Assembly: GCA_015689645.1 (NCBI GenBank)
Contig: WVSM01000002.1
Location: forward strand, 372,001-436,000
Reading direction: 5' to 3'
Source: Rhodobacterales bacterium HKCCE4037
GTDB taxonomy: Bacteria > Pseudomonadota > Alphaproteobacteria > Rhodobacterales > Rhodobacteraceae
Length of the DNA stretch: 64,000 bases
Position 1 is the first letter of the stretch; the number at the start of each line of letters is the position of its first letter. The position numbers and the translations under genes are program-made. Of this stretch, positions 8,335 through 16,675 are shown piece by piece. The notes under the pieces are model-generated. The model was not told where the DNA came from and did no database searches. It worked only from the letters and a program-made list of their open reading frames with translations.

Positions 8335-9282
8335 ATGAAACGAATACTCACGTTGGCGGCCGCTGCTGTCGCGTTTGGTGCTGCGGCGTCGGCGCAAACG
8401 GTCGGCTTTTCGCAAATCGGCTCGGAATCCGGGTGGCGGGCGGCCGAGACGACGCTGACGCGCCTTCAGGCGGAAGAGCGCGGCATCGACCTGCGGTTCT
8501 CGGACGCGCAGCAGCGTCAGGAAAACCAGATCGCAGCGATCCGCTCGTTCATCGCGCAAGGCGTCGACGCCATCCTGCTCGCGCCGGTAGTTGCAACCGG
8601 CTGGGACTCGGTGCTGGAAGAAGCACAGGAAGCGGAAATTCCCGTCGTCCTGCTCGACCGGATGGTCGACAGCGACCCGTCCCTGTTCCTCACCGCGGTG
8701 GGATCGGACCTCGTGCATGAAGGCTCGGTTGCAGGCCAGTGGCTTGTCGATGCCGTCGCAGGCGAGGAATGCCGCGTCGTGGAGCTTCAGGGTACGACCG
8801 GATCGTCACCGGCGATCGACCGGGCCAATGGGTTCCGGGAGGCTATCGCCGAGCACGGAAATATCGAGATCGTGCGCAGCCAGACCGGCAACTTCACCCG
8901 CACCGAAGGCAAGGAAGTGATGGAAAGCTTCCTGCAGGCCGAAGGTGGCGGTGCCGACATCTGCGCGGTCTATGCCCATAACGACGACATGGCGATCGGC
9001 GCGATCCAGGCCATCGAAGAGGCCGGCCTGAACCCCGGTGAGGACATCCTGATCGTGTCCATCGACGCGGTGCCGGACATCTTCCTTGCCATGGCCGAAG
9101 GCAATGCCAACGCCACGGTCGAATTGACGCCGAACATGGCAGGCCCCGCCTTCGACGCGCTCGAAGCCTACTGGGCGGACGGAACGATCCCGCCGAACTT
9201 CATCCAGACGGAGTCGCGCCTCTATACGCAGGACGACGATCCGATGGCGGAGTATGAAGCGCGCCGCGATCTCGGCTATTGA
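8335..9282 (+). CDS. ytfQ: Sugar ABC transporter periplasmic binding protein, YtfQ-like
   Basis: 315 residues with a classic signal peptide (MKR, hydrophobic core, cleavage near ASA-QT around residue 21). The mature part is a type I periplasmic binding fold (galactofuranose-binding YtfQ subgroup): VGFSQIGSESGWR at the start, ENQIAAIRSFIAQGVDAILLAPV, GTTGSSPAIDRANGF and AHNDDMAIGAIQAIEEAG. It captures a furanose or pentose sugar for the importer encoded by the next three genes. Start at 8335 is set by GGAGG eight bases upstream and by the signal peptide. An intercistronic hairpin follows, as is common for binding-protein genes that need higher expression. Galactofuranose or arabinofuranose is the likely ligand; the catabolic genes next door favour arabinose/galactose. 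Confidence 0.88.
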   Translation: MKRILTLAAAAVAFGAAASAQTVGFSQIGSESGWRAAETTLTRLQAEERGIDLRFSDAQQRQENQIAAIRSFIAQGVDAILLAPVVATGWDSVLEEAQEAEIPVVLLDRMVDSDPSLFLTAVGSDLVHEGSVAGQWLVDAVAGEECRVVELQGTTGSSPAIDRANGFREAIAEHGNIEIVRSQTGNFTRTEGKEVMESFLQAEGGGADICAVYAHNDDMAIGAIQAIEEAGLNPGEDILIVSIDAVPDIFLAMAEGNANATVELTPNMAGPAFDALEAYWADGTIPPNFIQTESRLYTQDDDPMAEYEARRDLGY

Positions 9283-9292
9283 GACCCGGACG

Positions 9293-9316
9293 GTCGGGGC
9301 GGTGCGCCGCCCCGGC
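9293..9316 (+). promoter_or_regulatory. Intercistronic hairpin between ytfQ and ytfR
   Basis: CGGGGCGG-TGCG-CCGCCCCG gives an 8-bp GC stem with a 4-base loop and no T-run after it. It lies 10 bases after the ytfQ stop and probably protects the ytfQ mRNA 3' end and reduces readthrough. Confidence 0.55.
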
Positions 9317-9352
9317 TGTTCCCAAATGCCAGCGTTCTGTTAAGGCTGAACC

Positions 9353-10870
9353 ATGCTTCTTTCGATCACTGGTTTGTCAAAGTCCTTCCCCGGCACACGT
9401 GCTCTGGACAACGTCACGTTCAATCTCGAAGCCGGCGAAGTGCACGCATTGCTCGGCGAGAACGGCGCGGGCAAATCGACCCTCATCAAATGCCTGACAG
9501 GCGCCTATCAGCGCGACGCGGGTGAGATCCTCCTCAACGGCCAGGCGATCCATCCGCGCTCGACGAACGAAGCGCAGGACCTGGGCATCGGGACCGTCTA
9601 CCAGGAGGTGAACCTTCTGCCGAACCTGTCGGTTGCCCAAAACCTGCTGTTCGGGAGGGAGCCGCTGCGCTTCGGCATGACACGCGGCCGCGCCATGCGG
9701 GCCGAAGCCGAGGAAACGCTGAGGACATATGGCCTCGACATCGACGTGACCCGTGATCTGGGCAGCTATTCCGTCGCCGTCCAGCAGATCGTCGCAATCG
9801 CGCGGGCCGTGCAATTGTCGGGCAAGGTACTGATCCTCGACGAACCGACCGCAAGCCTTGACGCGGAAGAAGTCCGGATGATTTTCGAGGTGGTGCGGTC
9901 CCTGCGCGACCGTGGCCTGGGCATCATCTTCGTCTCGCATTTCCTCGATCAGGTTTTCGATCTGACCGACCGGCTGACGGTTCTGCGCAACGGACAGCAT
10001 ATCGTGACCGAACGAACCTCCAGCGTGGACCGCATGCAGCTGATCGAGCACATGCTTGGACACCAGCTCGAAGAGGTTGAGGAAAAGGCGCGCAGCGCCC
10101 GTGGCTCCGAGCCAGATGCACGCCCTGAATTGCTGCGCTTCGAGGGGCTTGGCCGCCGGGGCGACGTGGAACCGTTCGATCTGCGCGTCGGGCAGGGGGA
10201 AGTGATCGGGCTGGCAGGACTGCTCGGCTCGGGCCGCACGGAAAGCGCCGAGATCATGTTTGGCGCCCGCGCGGCGCAGAGTGGCACGGCACGGGATGCG
10301 GACGGCGCCATTGCAATCGACACCCCGCGCAATGCCATCGCAGCAGGGTTCGGCTTCGCGCCCGAGGACCGGAAGACTGACGGGATCGTCGCCGATCTGT
10401 CGGTGCGTGAGAACATCATCCTGGCCCTTCAAGCCAGCCGGGGATGGGCGCGCCCGATCCCCCGGAGTGAACAGAAGCGCCTGGCCGACATGTTCATCTA
10501 CCGATTGGATATCCGTACTTCAGACGCCGAGAAGGCGGTCGGCGCCCTGTCGGGCGGAAACCAGCAGAAGGTCGTGCTGGCCCGCTGGCTCGCGATGAAC
10601 CCGCGATTCCTGATCCTCGACGAACCCACGCGCGGCATCGACGTCGGCGCGCATGCCGAAATTCTGCTCCTGATCCAGGAAATGACCGCCGAGGGCATGT
10701 CGATCCTCGTGATTTCATCGGAACTCGACGAGCTGATCGCGATCAGTGACCGGGTGATCGTCGTCCGCGACCGTCGCCATGTTGCCGAACTGACCGGCGC
10801 GGATATTGACCGCGACACGATCGTGCGCAGCATCGCCGCCCCCGATGCAGCCGACGGGAAGGCTGCGTGA
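9353..10870 (+). CDS. ytfR: Sugar ABC transporter ATP-binding protein, YtfR-like (two fused ABC domains)
   Basis: 505 residues made of two nucleotide-binding domains, as in RbsA/MglA-type importers. Domain 1: Walker A GENGAGKST near residue 37, a degenerate signature (YSVAVQQIVAIARA) and Walker B VLILDEPTASLD. Domain 2: degenerate Walker A (GLLGSGRTES), intact signature LSGGNQQKV and Walker B FLILDEPTRGIDVG. This asymmetry is usual in the family. It powers the two permeases that follow. The end overlaps the start of ytfT (TGATG), so the genes are coupled. Confidence 0.9.
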   Translation: MLLSITGLSKSFPGTRALDNVTFNLEAGEVHALLGENGAGKSTLIKCLTGAYQRDAGEILLNGQAIHPRSTNEAQDLGIGTVYQEVNLLPNLSVAQNLLFGREPLRFGMTRGRAMRAEAEETLRTYGLDIDVTRDLGSYSVAVQQIVAIARAVQLSGKVLILDEPTASLDAEEVRMIFEVVRSLRDRGLGIIFVSHFLDQVFDLTDRLTVLRNGQHIVTERTSSVDRMQLIEHMLGHQLEEVEEKARSARGSEPDARPELLRFEGLGRRGDVEPFDLRVGQGEVIGLAGLLGSGRTESAEIMFGARAAQSGTARDADGAIAIDTPRNAIAAGFGFAPEDRKTDGIVADLSVRENIILALQASRGWARPIPRSEQKRLADMFIYRLDIRTSDAEKAVGALSGGNQQKVVLARWLAMNPRFLILDEPTRGIDVGAHAEILLLIQEMTAEGMSILVISSELDELIAISDRVIVVRDRRHVAELTGADIDRDTIVRSIAAPDAADGKAA

Positions 10871-11901
10871 TGTCGAGAACCCTGCTCCGCATCGCGCCAC
10901 AGGCAATCACCTTGGTTGTCCTCGTCGCGCTTATCAGCGTCGTCTTTCCGGGCTTTCTGGACATCAGCATCTCGGATGGGCGCCTGGTCGGGCCGGCCAT
11001 CGACATTCTGAAACGTGGCGCCTCCGTCGCCCTCCTCGCAGTGGGCATGACCCTCGTGATCGCAACGCGCGGCATCGACCTTTCCGTGGGCGCGATCATT
11101 GCAATCTGCGGCGCGATTGCGGCATGGGGGATCACCAACGATTACAGCCTCGGCACAACGCTGATGATGGCGGTTGCTGCCGGGCTGCTTGCGGGGCTTT
11201 GGAATGGCACCCTCGTGGCGGTCATCGGCATCCAGCCCATCGTCGCGACCCTGATCCTCATGACCGCCGGACGGGGAGTGGCGCAGCTCATCACCGAAGG
11301 CCGCATCCTGACCTTCAGCAACGATCAATTTGCCTACCTCGGGTCGGGCGATCTGTTCGGCATACCTGTGCCGGCGCTGCTTTGGCCCGTGACAGGGGTT
11401 CTCTTCGCGATTGCGATGCGGCGCACCGCCCTTGGTTTGCTGATCGAAGCCGTCGGCATCAACCGCCGTGCCAGTGCGCTTGCGGGGATCAATGCAACCT
11501 TGCTTCTGATCGCCGTCTACATGGCGTCGGGCTTTTGCGCCGCGTTGGCGGGCATCATCACGACTGCCGACATCCGCGGTGCAGATGCCAACAACGCAGG
11601 GCTGTGGCTCGAGCTTGACGCCATCCTTGCCGTGGTCATCGGTGGAAACTCCCTGATGGGTGGGCGCTTTTCCATCGCGGCGTCGCTGCTTGGTGCGATG
11701 ATCATCCAGACCATCGACACCGGCATTCTCCTGGCGGGCTTCCCGTCCGAATACAACCTCGTGATCAAGGCCGGCCTCGTCATCGCCATCCTGATCCTCC
11801 AGTCGCCACGGCTCGGCGCAACATGGACGTATTGGCGGTATGCCTTGTTCTCGCGGCAACGAGGCGGGGCAACCCAAGCCGTTCGGGAGGGGCAGGAATG
11901 A
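10870..11901 (+). CDS. ytfT: Sugar ABC transporter permease, YtfT-like
   Basis: 343 residues, strongly hydrophobic with about eight to ten membrane segments. The family motif AVGMTLVIATRGIDLSVGAIIAI is near residue 60 and the EAA-like loop (GINRRASALAGIN) near residue 200. ATG 10870 overlaps the ytfR stop; a GTG at 10867 is one codon earlier and equally in frame. It forms the channel together with YjfF; such four-gene operons with two different permeases distinguish the YtfQRT-YjfF type from simpler Rbs-type importers. Confidence 0.88.
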   Translation: MSRTLLRIAPQAITLVVLVALISVVFPGFLDISISDGRLVGPAIDILKRGASVALLAVGMTLVIATRGIDLSVGAIIAICGAIAAWGITNDYSLGTTLMMAVAAGLLAGLWNGTLVAVIGIQPIVATLILMTAGRGVAQLITEGRILTFSNDQFAYLGSGDLFGIPVPALLWPVTGVLFAIAMRRTALGLLIEAVGINRRASALAGINATLLLIAVYMASGFCAALAGIITTADIRGADANNAGLWLELDAILAVVIGGNSLMGGRFSIAASLLGAMIIQTIDTGILLAGFPSEYNLVIKAGLVIAILILQSPRLGATWTYWRYALFSRQRGGATQAVREGQE

Positions 11902-12878
11902 ACGCGCGCACCTATCCGCTGCTGGCGACGATTGCCATTTTCCTGATCGCCTACGCGGTTTGCTACACGCAATACCCGACCATGTTGTCCACGCGGGTGA
12001 TCGGCAACCTTCTGACCGACAACGCTTACCTCGGGATCGTTGCCGTCGGCATGACCGTCGTGATCCTTTCGGGCGGAATCGACTTGTCCGTCGGTTCGGT
12101 CATCGCGTTCTCAGGCGTGTTCATCGCGGTGATCCTGCGGGACACGGGATTGCATCCCTTGATCGTGTTCGCGGCCCTGCTTTTCATTTCGACGGCATTC
12201 GGGGCGGCGATGGGCGGTCTGATCCATTCGCTCGCCATGCCCGCGTTCATCGTGACGCTCGCCGGCATGTTCCTGGCGCGTGGGGCTGGATACATGCTCA
12301 CCATCGACTCGGTGCCGATCGACCACCCGTTCTATGAAGCGATCGACGATGCCTACTGGCTGATGCCGGGACGTGGCCGTTTCACGCTGATCGGCGGGAT
12401 CATGTTGCTGTCGGTTCTTGTCGGCATGATCGTCGCCCATCGGACGCGGTTCGGGGCGAGCGTGTTCGCCTTGGGCGGCGGTGAGCAGACAGCGCGCCTA
12501 ATGGGCGTGAAAACGGGCCGGACGACGGTACTCATCTACGCCTTCTCAGGGTTCATGGCGGGCCTCTCGGGGATCGTCTTCTCGATCTACACCGGGTCCG
12601 GATATCCACTCGCCACGGTTGGGACGGAACTCACCGCGATCGCGGCGGTGGTGATCGGGGGAACCCTGCTGACCGGTGGCGCGGGGTATGTCTTCGGCAC
12701 GCTCGTGGGCGTCATGACCATGGGATTGATCCAGACCTACATCGTCTTCGACGGCAGCCTTTCGAGCTGGTGGACCAAGATCGTCATCGGGGCCCTGCTG
12801 CTGTTCTTCATCGTGCTCCAGAAGGGGATCCTGCACATCAGCCAGACCGGCGGCGCTCGACCGGCCGAGTCCCGCTAG
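11898..12878 (+). CDS. yjfF: Sugar ABC transporter permease, YjfF-like
   Basis: 326 residues, second membrane subunit of the importer. Motifs AVGMTVVILSGGIDLSVGSV near residue 50 and the coupling loop around LGGGEQTARLMGVKTGRT are as expected. ATG 11898 overlaps the ytfT stop by four bases (ATGA) with GGGAGGGGCAGGA upstream; the frame is open further left but that would run deep into ytfT. It is the last gene of the importer operon and converges on the ThDP-enzyme gene with about 60 bp between; I see no hairpin terminator there. Confidence 0.88.
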   Translation: MNARTYPLLATIAIFLIAYAVCYTQYPTMLSTRVIGNLLTDNAYLGIVAVGMTVVILSGGIDLSVGSVIAFSGVFIAVILRDTGLHPLIVFAALLFISTAFGAAMGGLIHSLAMPAFIVTLAGMFLARGAGYMLTIDSVPIDHPFYEAIDDAYWLMPGRGRFTLIGGIMLLSVLVGMIVAHRTRFGASVFALGGGEQTARLMGVKTGRTTVLIYAFSGFMAGLSGIVFSIYTGSGYPLATVGTELTAIAAVVIGGTLLTGGAGYVFGTLVGVMTMGLIQTYIVFDGSLSSWWTKIVIGALLLFFIVLQKGILHISQTGGARPAESR

Positions 12879-12938
12879 ACAGGACCTTCAGCGATCCAGG
12901 GCAAGAGCAACCATTCCCAGCACTATTCCACCCTGCGA

Positions 12939-14552
12939 TCAGATCCGCATGCGCGGTACATCGTTCGGGTCCAGTCGCAGTTCGATGAGCAAGGGCTTGT
13001 CCCGACTTTCGATGGCGGCGATGGCGCGGTCCAGGTCGTCGTTGGTTTCGACCAGGATACCCTGCCCCCCCAGTGCCGTTCCCACCTGCGCAAAGGACGG
13101 CCAGTCGAACGTCGACAGGCCCGGGTCCATCTTGCGGTCGAGAAACTGGATATGCTCGGCCCCGTAGGCGGAGTCATTCGCCACGATGACGATCAGGTCC
13201 TGTTTCATCCGCACAGCGGTGTTGAACTCGTTGATGCCGCCCATCATGAAACCGCCGTCACCGGTGAACAGAACAACCGGCCGGTTCGGCACTGCGTAGC
13301 CTGCGCCGATAGCCACCTGGAGCCCCAAACCGATGGACCCGAAATTGGTGGTGGCGATGAAACTCTCGGCGTTGGGGCAAGAAATCCGGCACCAGACCTC
13401 GGTCATGAAGCGCCCGCCGTCCGTGGTCAGGAATCGATCCTTGGGAAGGGCCTCCTCCAGCCGATCCAAAGCGTATTCGAAATTCACGAAGCCCGGCGCG
13501 GCCTTGTCCGGATCGCCCTTGGGATGGGCGGTGAGCGCCGCGATATCCAGCTCGGCCGTAAACCCGCTACCGGGGATCTCGGCCTCATCCAGCCACCAGA
13601 TGATATTGTCGGCGGTCAGGCCCGCATCGGCAACGAGCGCCGCGTCAGGGTGATAGTTCTTCGCCACCTCGGTCACGGTATTGTTGATCTGCACGACGCG
13701 TTTGCCCTTCATCAAGGCGCCCTTGTCGGTGGTGAAATGGTGCAGCGAGGTGCCGAACGCGACGATGCAATCGGCCTTGCCGATCGCCTCGTAGGCAGCC
13801 GGTGTCGAGAGTGTTCCGAATATGTCGATGTTGTAGGGGTGGCCATTGAACATGCCCTTCGCCTTCAACGTGGTGGCAAGCGGCGCTTCCAGCCGATCGG
13901 CCAGGGCCTTGATCTGCGGCACGGCATCCTTGGCTCCGATCCCGGCAAGGATCACGGGGCGTTTCGCACTCGCGATCATGCCGATGGCTTCGTCCAGATC
14001 ATCGCCTTCCGGCACGTAGGACGGCGTCGTGAAGCCGGGGAAGACATGGCGGGCATGCTCGACTTCCTGCCACATGAAATCGACCGGCATGTTCAGGACG
14101 ATGGGCCGCCGTTCCACCTGCGCCCGATAGATGGCATGCGCGACATCGTACGAGGCGGTCTCGGGCGACCGCAACTGCTCGAACCCGGCGCCTGTTATCT
14201 TGACCGTTTCGCGCTGGTCGATGTTCTGCAGGTTCTGCGGGTTGGAAACGGCGGTATCGCCGGCCAGCAGAACCATCGGAACATGGCCGCGCGCCCCCTC
14301 GGTCAGGGCGGTCACGCAATTCGTCAATGCCGGGCCGTGAGTGACCGTGGCGATGCCGACCCGGCCCGCGACACGGCCATGGGCCAGTGCCATCAGAACG
14401 GCGCTGCCCTCGTAGGCCACGGGGACGAAAGTCCCGCCGACAGACCGGACGAAATGGTCGACGATGAAAAGGTTGGCATCTCCCATCAGCCCGAACATCG
14501 TCTTGTGATCATGATCGGCAAGGGCTTGGGCGATGGATTGATAGACGTACAA
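12939..14552 (-). CDS. Thiamine diphosphate-dependent enzyme of unknown substrate (acetolactate-synthase-like)
   Basis: 537 residues with the three-domain layout of the ThDP enzyme superfamily. The N-terminal Pyr domain has the activating glutamate E48 in AYEGSAVLMA, the middle domain spans about 195-330, and the C-terminal PP domain carries the metal/ThDP motif beginning GDGGFMMGG and ending NDSAYG. No membrane segment. Start is TTG at 14552, preceded by AGAGAGAGGG. The gene stands alone between the importer operon (convergent) and a gene-poor stretch, so context gives no substrate. Acetohydroxyacid synthase proper is less likely, because there is no ilvH-like small subunit nearby. Confidence 0.7.
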   Translation of the reverse strand: MYVYQSIAQALADHDHKTMFGLMGDANLFIVDHFVRSVGGTFVPVAYEGSAVLMALAHGRVAGRVGIATVTHGPALTNCVTALTEGARGHVPMVLLAGDTAVSNPQNLQNIDQRETVKITGAGFEQLRSPETASYDVAHAIYRAQVERRPIVLNMPVDFMWQEVEHARHVFPGFTTPSYVPEGDDLDEAIGMIASAKRPVILAGIGAKDAVPQIKALADRLEAPLATTLKAKGMFNGHPYNIDIFGTLSTPAAYEAIGKADCIVAFGTSLHHFTTDKGALMKGKRVVQINNTVTEVAKNYHPDAALVADAGLTADNIIWWLDEAEIPGSGFTAELDIAALTAHPKGDPDKAAPGFVNFEYALDRLEEALPKDRFLTTDGGRFMTEVWCRISCPNAESFIATTNFGSIGLGLQVAIGAGYAVPNRPVVLFTGDGGFMMGGINEFNTAVRMKQDLIVIVANDSAYGAEHIQFLDRKMDPGLSTFDWPSFAQVGTALGGQGILVETNDDLDRAIAAIESRDKPLLIELRLDPNDVPRMRI

Positions 14553-15010
14553 TTGGGTGCCCTCTCTCTGGCCAGACCTACCTGTATGGTTCAGACCGAG
14601 TGTTAGTGCATGACCGAACCTTGGTCCATCAACGGCACGCGGTCCGCTGCCGGTTTGCGTCCGTCAACACGAGTTGATCTGCCACGGTGGTTACCCGTGT
14701 GCGCGGATCGCTTCAACTCTCATCCAGGGAACAGGGCTGCGTTCATCGGGGACAGACCTTCGTTCAGCTGCCCTGCGAGCACATGCTCCGTGTCGAACAG
14801 TCCGACATAGCCGCGTTGGCCACACATCGCGGTGAAAATCCCGAAAACCCCTTTGAAAAAAGGAAATCGAAGGGAAACCGTCAATCGAACCGGTCGACGA
14901 CCCGTCGTCGCAAGTTCGATCACTTCCGATCCGAAAAGGGGGTTTCAAGCCTGAGGAAACCACGTTTCCTTTCAAGCTCTTACGAGGATTATAACGGGTC
15001 GAATAAAAAG
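14553..15010. other. Gene-poor stretch between the ThDP gene and tRNA-Thr
   Basis: About 460 bp with short open frames on both strands, none with a convincing RBS or family resemblance. The right half is richer in A/T than its surroundings and contains an exact 7-3-7 inverted repeat, AGGAAAC-CAC-GTTTCCT (14954-14970). A T-run on the minus strand directly after the tRNA (15004-15010) could end its transcript. No integrase, attachment-site duplicate or IS is visible. Confidence 0.5.
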
Positions 15011-15086
15011 TGGTGCCGCTGAAGGGACTCGAACCCCCGACCCCATCATTACGAATGACGTGCTCTACCAGCTGAGCTACAGCGGC
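15011..15086 (-). tRNA. tRNA-Thr (anticodon CGU)
   Basis: The minus strand folds into a complete cloverleaf of 76 bases including an encoded CCA end (15011-15013). The acceptor stem is GCCGCTG paired with CAGCGGC (7/7). The D arm is GCTCAGCTGGTAGAGC, the anticodon stem is CGTCA/TGATG with loop TTCGTAA, and the T arm is GGGGGTTCGAGTCCC. Anticodon CGT at 15051-15053 reads the ACG threonine codon. It lies 44 bp after hemY on the same strand. Confidence 0.97.
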
Positions 15087-15130
15087 TTACCGGCGGCGCT
15101 CTTAGCAAGGCGCGCGCCGGATGAATAGAC

Positions 15131-16663
15131 CTAATTTCGTGTTTCCGACGTGACCTCGGCATCCTCGGCCGTGACGGTTTCCGGATCGGTCGCCTCCGGC
15201 GCGACCGTCTCTTCCACGGTCACGTCCGTCGGTTCCTCCTCTACGTCCACCACTTCGGCTTCCTCTGCCGGATCGCGCCTGTCTTCCAGCACGCCGACGA
15301 TCAGGGGCAACATCTGGGCGGGCCCTGCAAGGGCAGCTTGGGATTGGCGCACCTCGGACCACTCCAGCGTATCGAAGCTCTCGCAATTGGCACAGACCGG
15401 GCGCCAGTCCTCGTGGACGTGGCCGCACTTGCCGCAGACCCACTGGTTCCCGCGCGAGGCGGTGACGGCGCGCGCCAGCCAGCCGCGTACGACACGATCC
15501 TCGGCCCCTTCGCCGCGCTCGATCGCCGCCATCAGCGTCAGCGAGCGGGCGGTGGGGTTGGTTTCGGCCAAGTTGCCAAGCGCCTTGCGGGCGGCCGGGA
15601 AATCCTCGGCTGCGATCTGCAATTCGGCTTCCAGCATCCGCACCTCGGGATGGCCGGGGTGCTTGCCCAGAAGCGGGCGGAAGCGGCGCAGCCGCAGGGC
15701 AGGGGTCTCGTCCGGTTCGATGTCCGCGAAGGCCGCGGCAAGGTCGGGATGCGGGGCCTGGTCCCAGGCCTTGCGGATGGTCTTGGCCGCCTGCCGCTTG
15801 TTCCCGGCTTCGGTCGACAGGCGCGCCGACATGACCGATGCGGGCACAAGGCCAGGCGCAAGGCGGCTCGCCTCGTCCACGTCGCGCGTGGCGGTCACGA
15901 TCTGACCCTCGGCCATAGCGTCGCGGGCATGGGCCAGCGCCAGAACCGCGTCACGGCGGCGGTGCAGGTCACGCGGCACGTTGCCGGATTTCAGCGCCTG
16001 CGCCAGCGTGCCCCGCGCGCCTTGCCAATCCTCGTGCCGCGATTGCAGCTGCATCAGCGTCGTCTGTACCTCGGCGTTCTTGGGCCGCAGCGCCATCGCC
16101 TTCTCACCCAGTTTCAGCGCCGTCTCCGTGTCGCCCTCTTCCAGCTTCTGTTTCATCAGCCCGCGCACACCGACAAACCGCGTGCGGTCGTCCTGCACCA
16201 GCGCCTTGAACGTCTCGGTCGCCAAGGCCCGGTCGCCGACCATCTCGGCGCCTTGCGCTTTCACGAGGTTGGTCAGTTCCGGCCGGTTCAGGTAGCTGCT
16301 CGCGCGGTCCGCCTTCCGGATCGCCAGACGGCCTTCGCCGGCGGCCAGCGCCATCATGCTGTCGCCCAATGCCTCGTAACCCTTCCGTTCCGAGCGGCGG
16401 TCGAAGTAGCGGCTGACGGCGGTCTCGTCGCCGTTGAGAAACCGCAGCGTGGCGACCAGAAGACCCACGATCTTGAACAGAAGCCAAACGGCCAGAAGCA
16501 GCACCAGCGCGCCGATCACGGCCAGAAGCGGCGTGATGATGTACTCGCGCCCCAGCAGTTCGAGGCGTCCGAGATTGTCCATTTCCCAAAGCGTGGTGAC
16601 GCCCAGGGTCAGGCCCACGACGATCAGGATGAACAGGGTGATCTTCAGTAGCGACCAAAGCAT
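15131..16663 (-). CDS. hemY: HemY-family inner-membrane TPR protein with C-terminal zinc ribbon
   Basis: 510 residues. Two membrane segments (about 4-24 and 43-72) flank a short loop, as in the HemY N-terminal domain. TPR-like helical repeats run to about residue 385. The end carries four cysteines in a CxxC-x10-CxxC arrangement (C410, C413, C424, C427) within QWVCGKCG and PVCANCESFDTLEW, which looks like the rubredoxin-type ribbon of LapB/YciM. An acidic Glu/Val/Thr tail closes the protein. The RBS AAGGGGA overlaps the stop of the Mic60-like gene 12 bp upstream. The name is historical: no enzymatic step is proven, and a scaffold or regulatory role in haem or envelope biogenesis is possible. 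Confidence 0.82.
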   Translation of the reverse strand: MLWSLLKITLFILIVVGLTLGVTTLWEMDNLGRLELLGREYIITPLLAVIGALVLLLAVWLLFKIVGLLVATLRFLNGDETAVSRYFDRRSERKGYEALGDSMMALAAGEGRLAIRKADRASSYLNRPELTNLVKAQGAEMVGDRALATETFKALVQDDRTRFVGVRGLMKQKLEEGDTETALKLGEKAMALRPKNAEVQTTLMQLQSRHEDWQGARGTLAQALKSGNVPRDLHRRRDAVLALAHARDAMAEGQIVTATRDVDEASRLAPGLVPASVMSARLSTEAGNKRQAAKTIRKAWDQAPHPDLAAAFADIEPDETPALRLRRFRPLLGKHPGHPEVRMLEAELQIAAEDFPAARKALGNLAETNPTARSLTLMAAIERGEGAEDRVVRGWLARAVTASRGNQWVCGKCGHVHEDWRPVCANCESFDTLEWSEVRQSQAALAGPAQMLPLIVGVLEDRRDPAEEAEVVDVEEEPTDVTVEETVAPEATDPETVTAEDAEVTSETRN

Positions 16664-16675
16664 GTATCGGTCCCC

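Noticed and set aside
14610-14975. Short open frames on both strands (66 and 94 codons)
   Set aside because: No RBS, no family resemblance, and they overlap each other.
14553-15086. Possible integration site at tRNA-Thr (gene-poor, A/T-richer flank)
   Set aside because: No integrase, no duplicate of the tRNA 3' end and no mobile-element gene is visible nearby.
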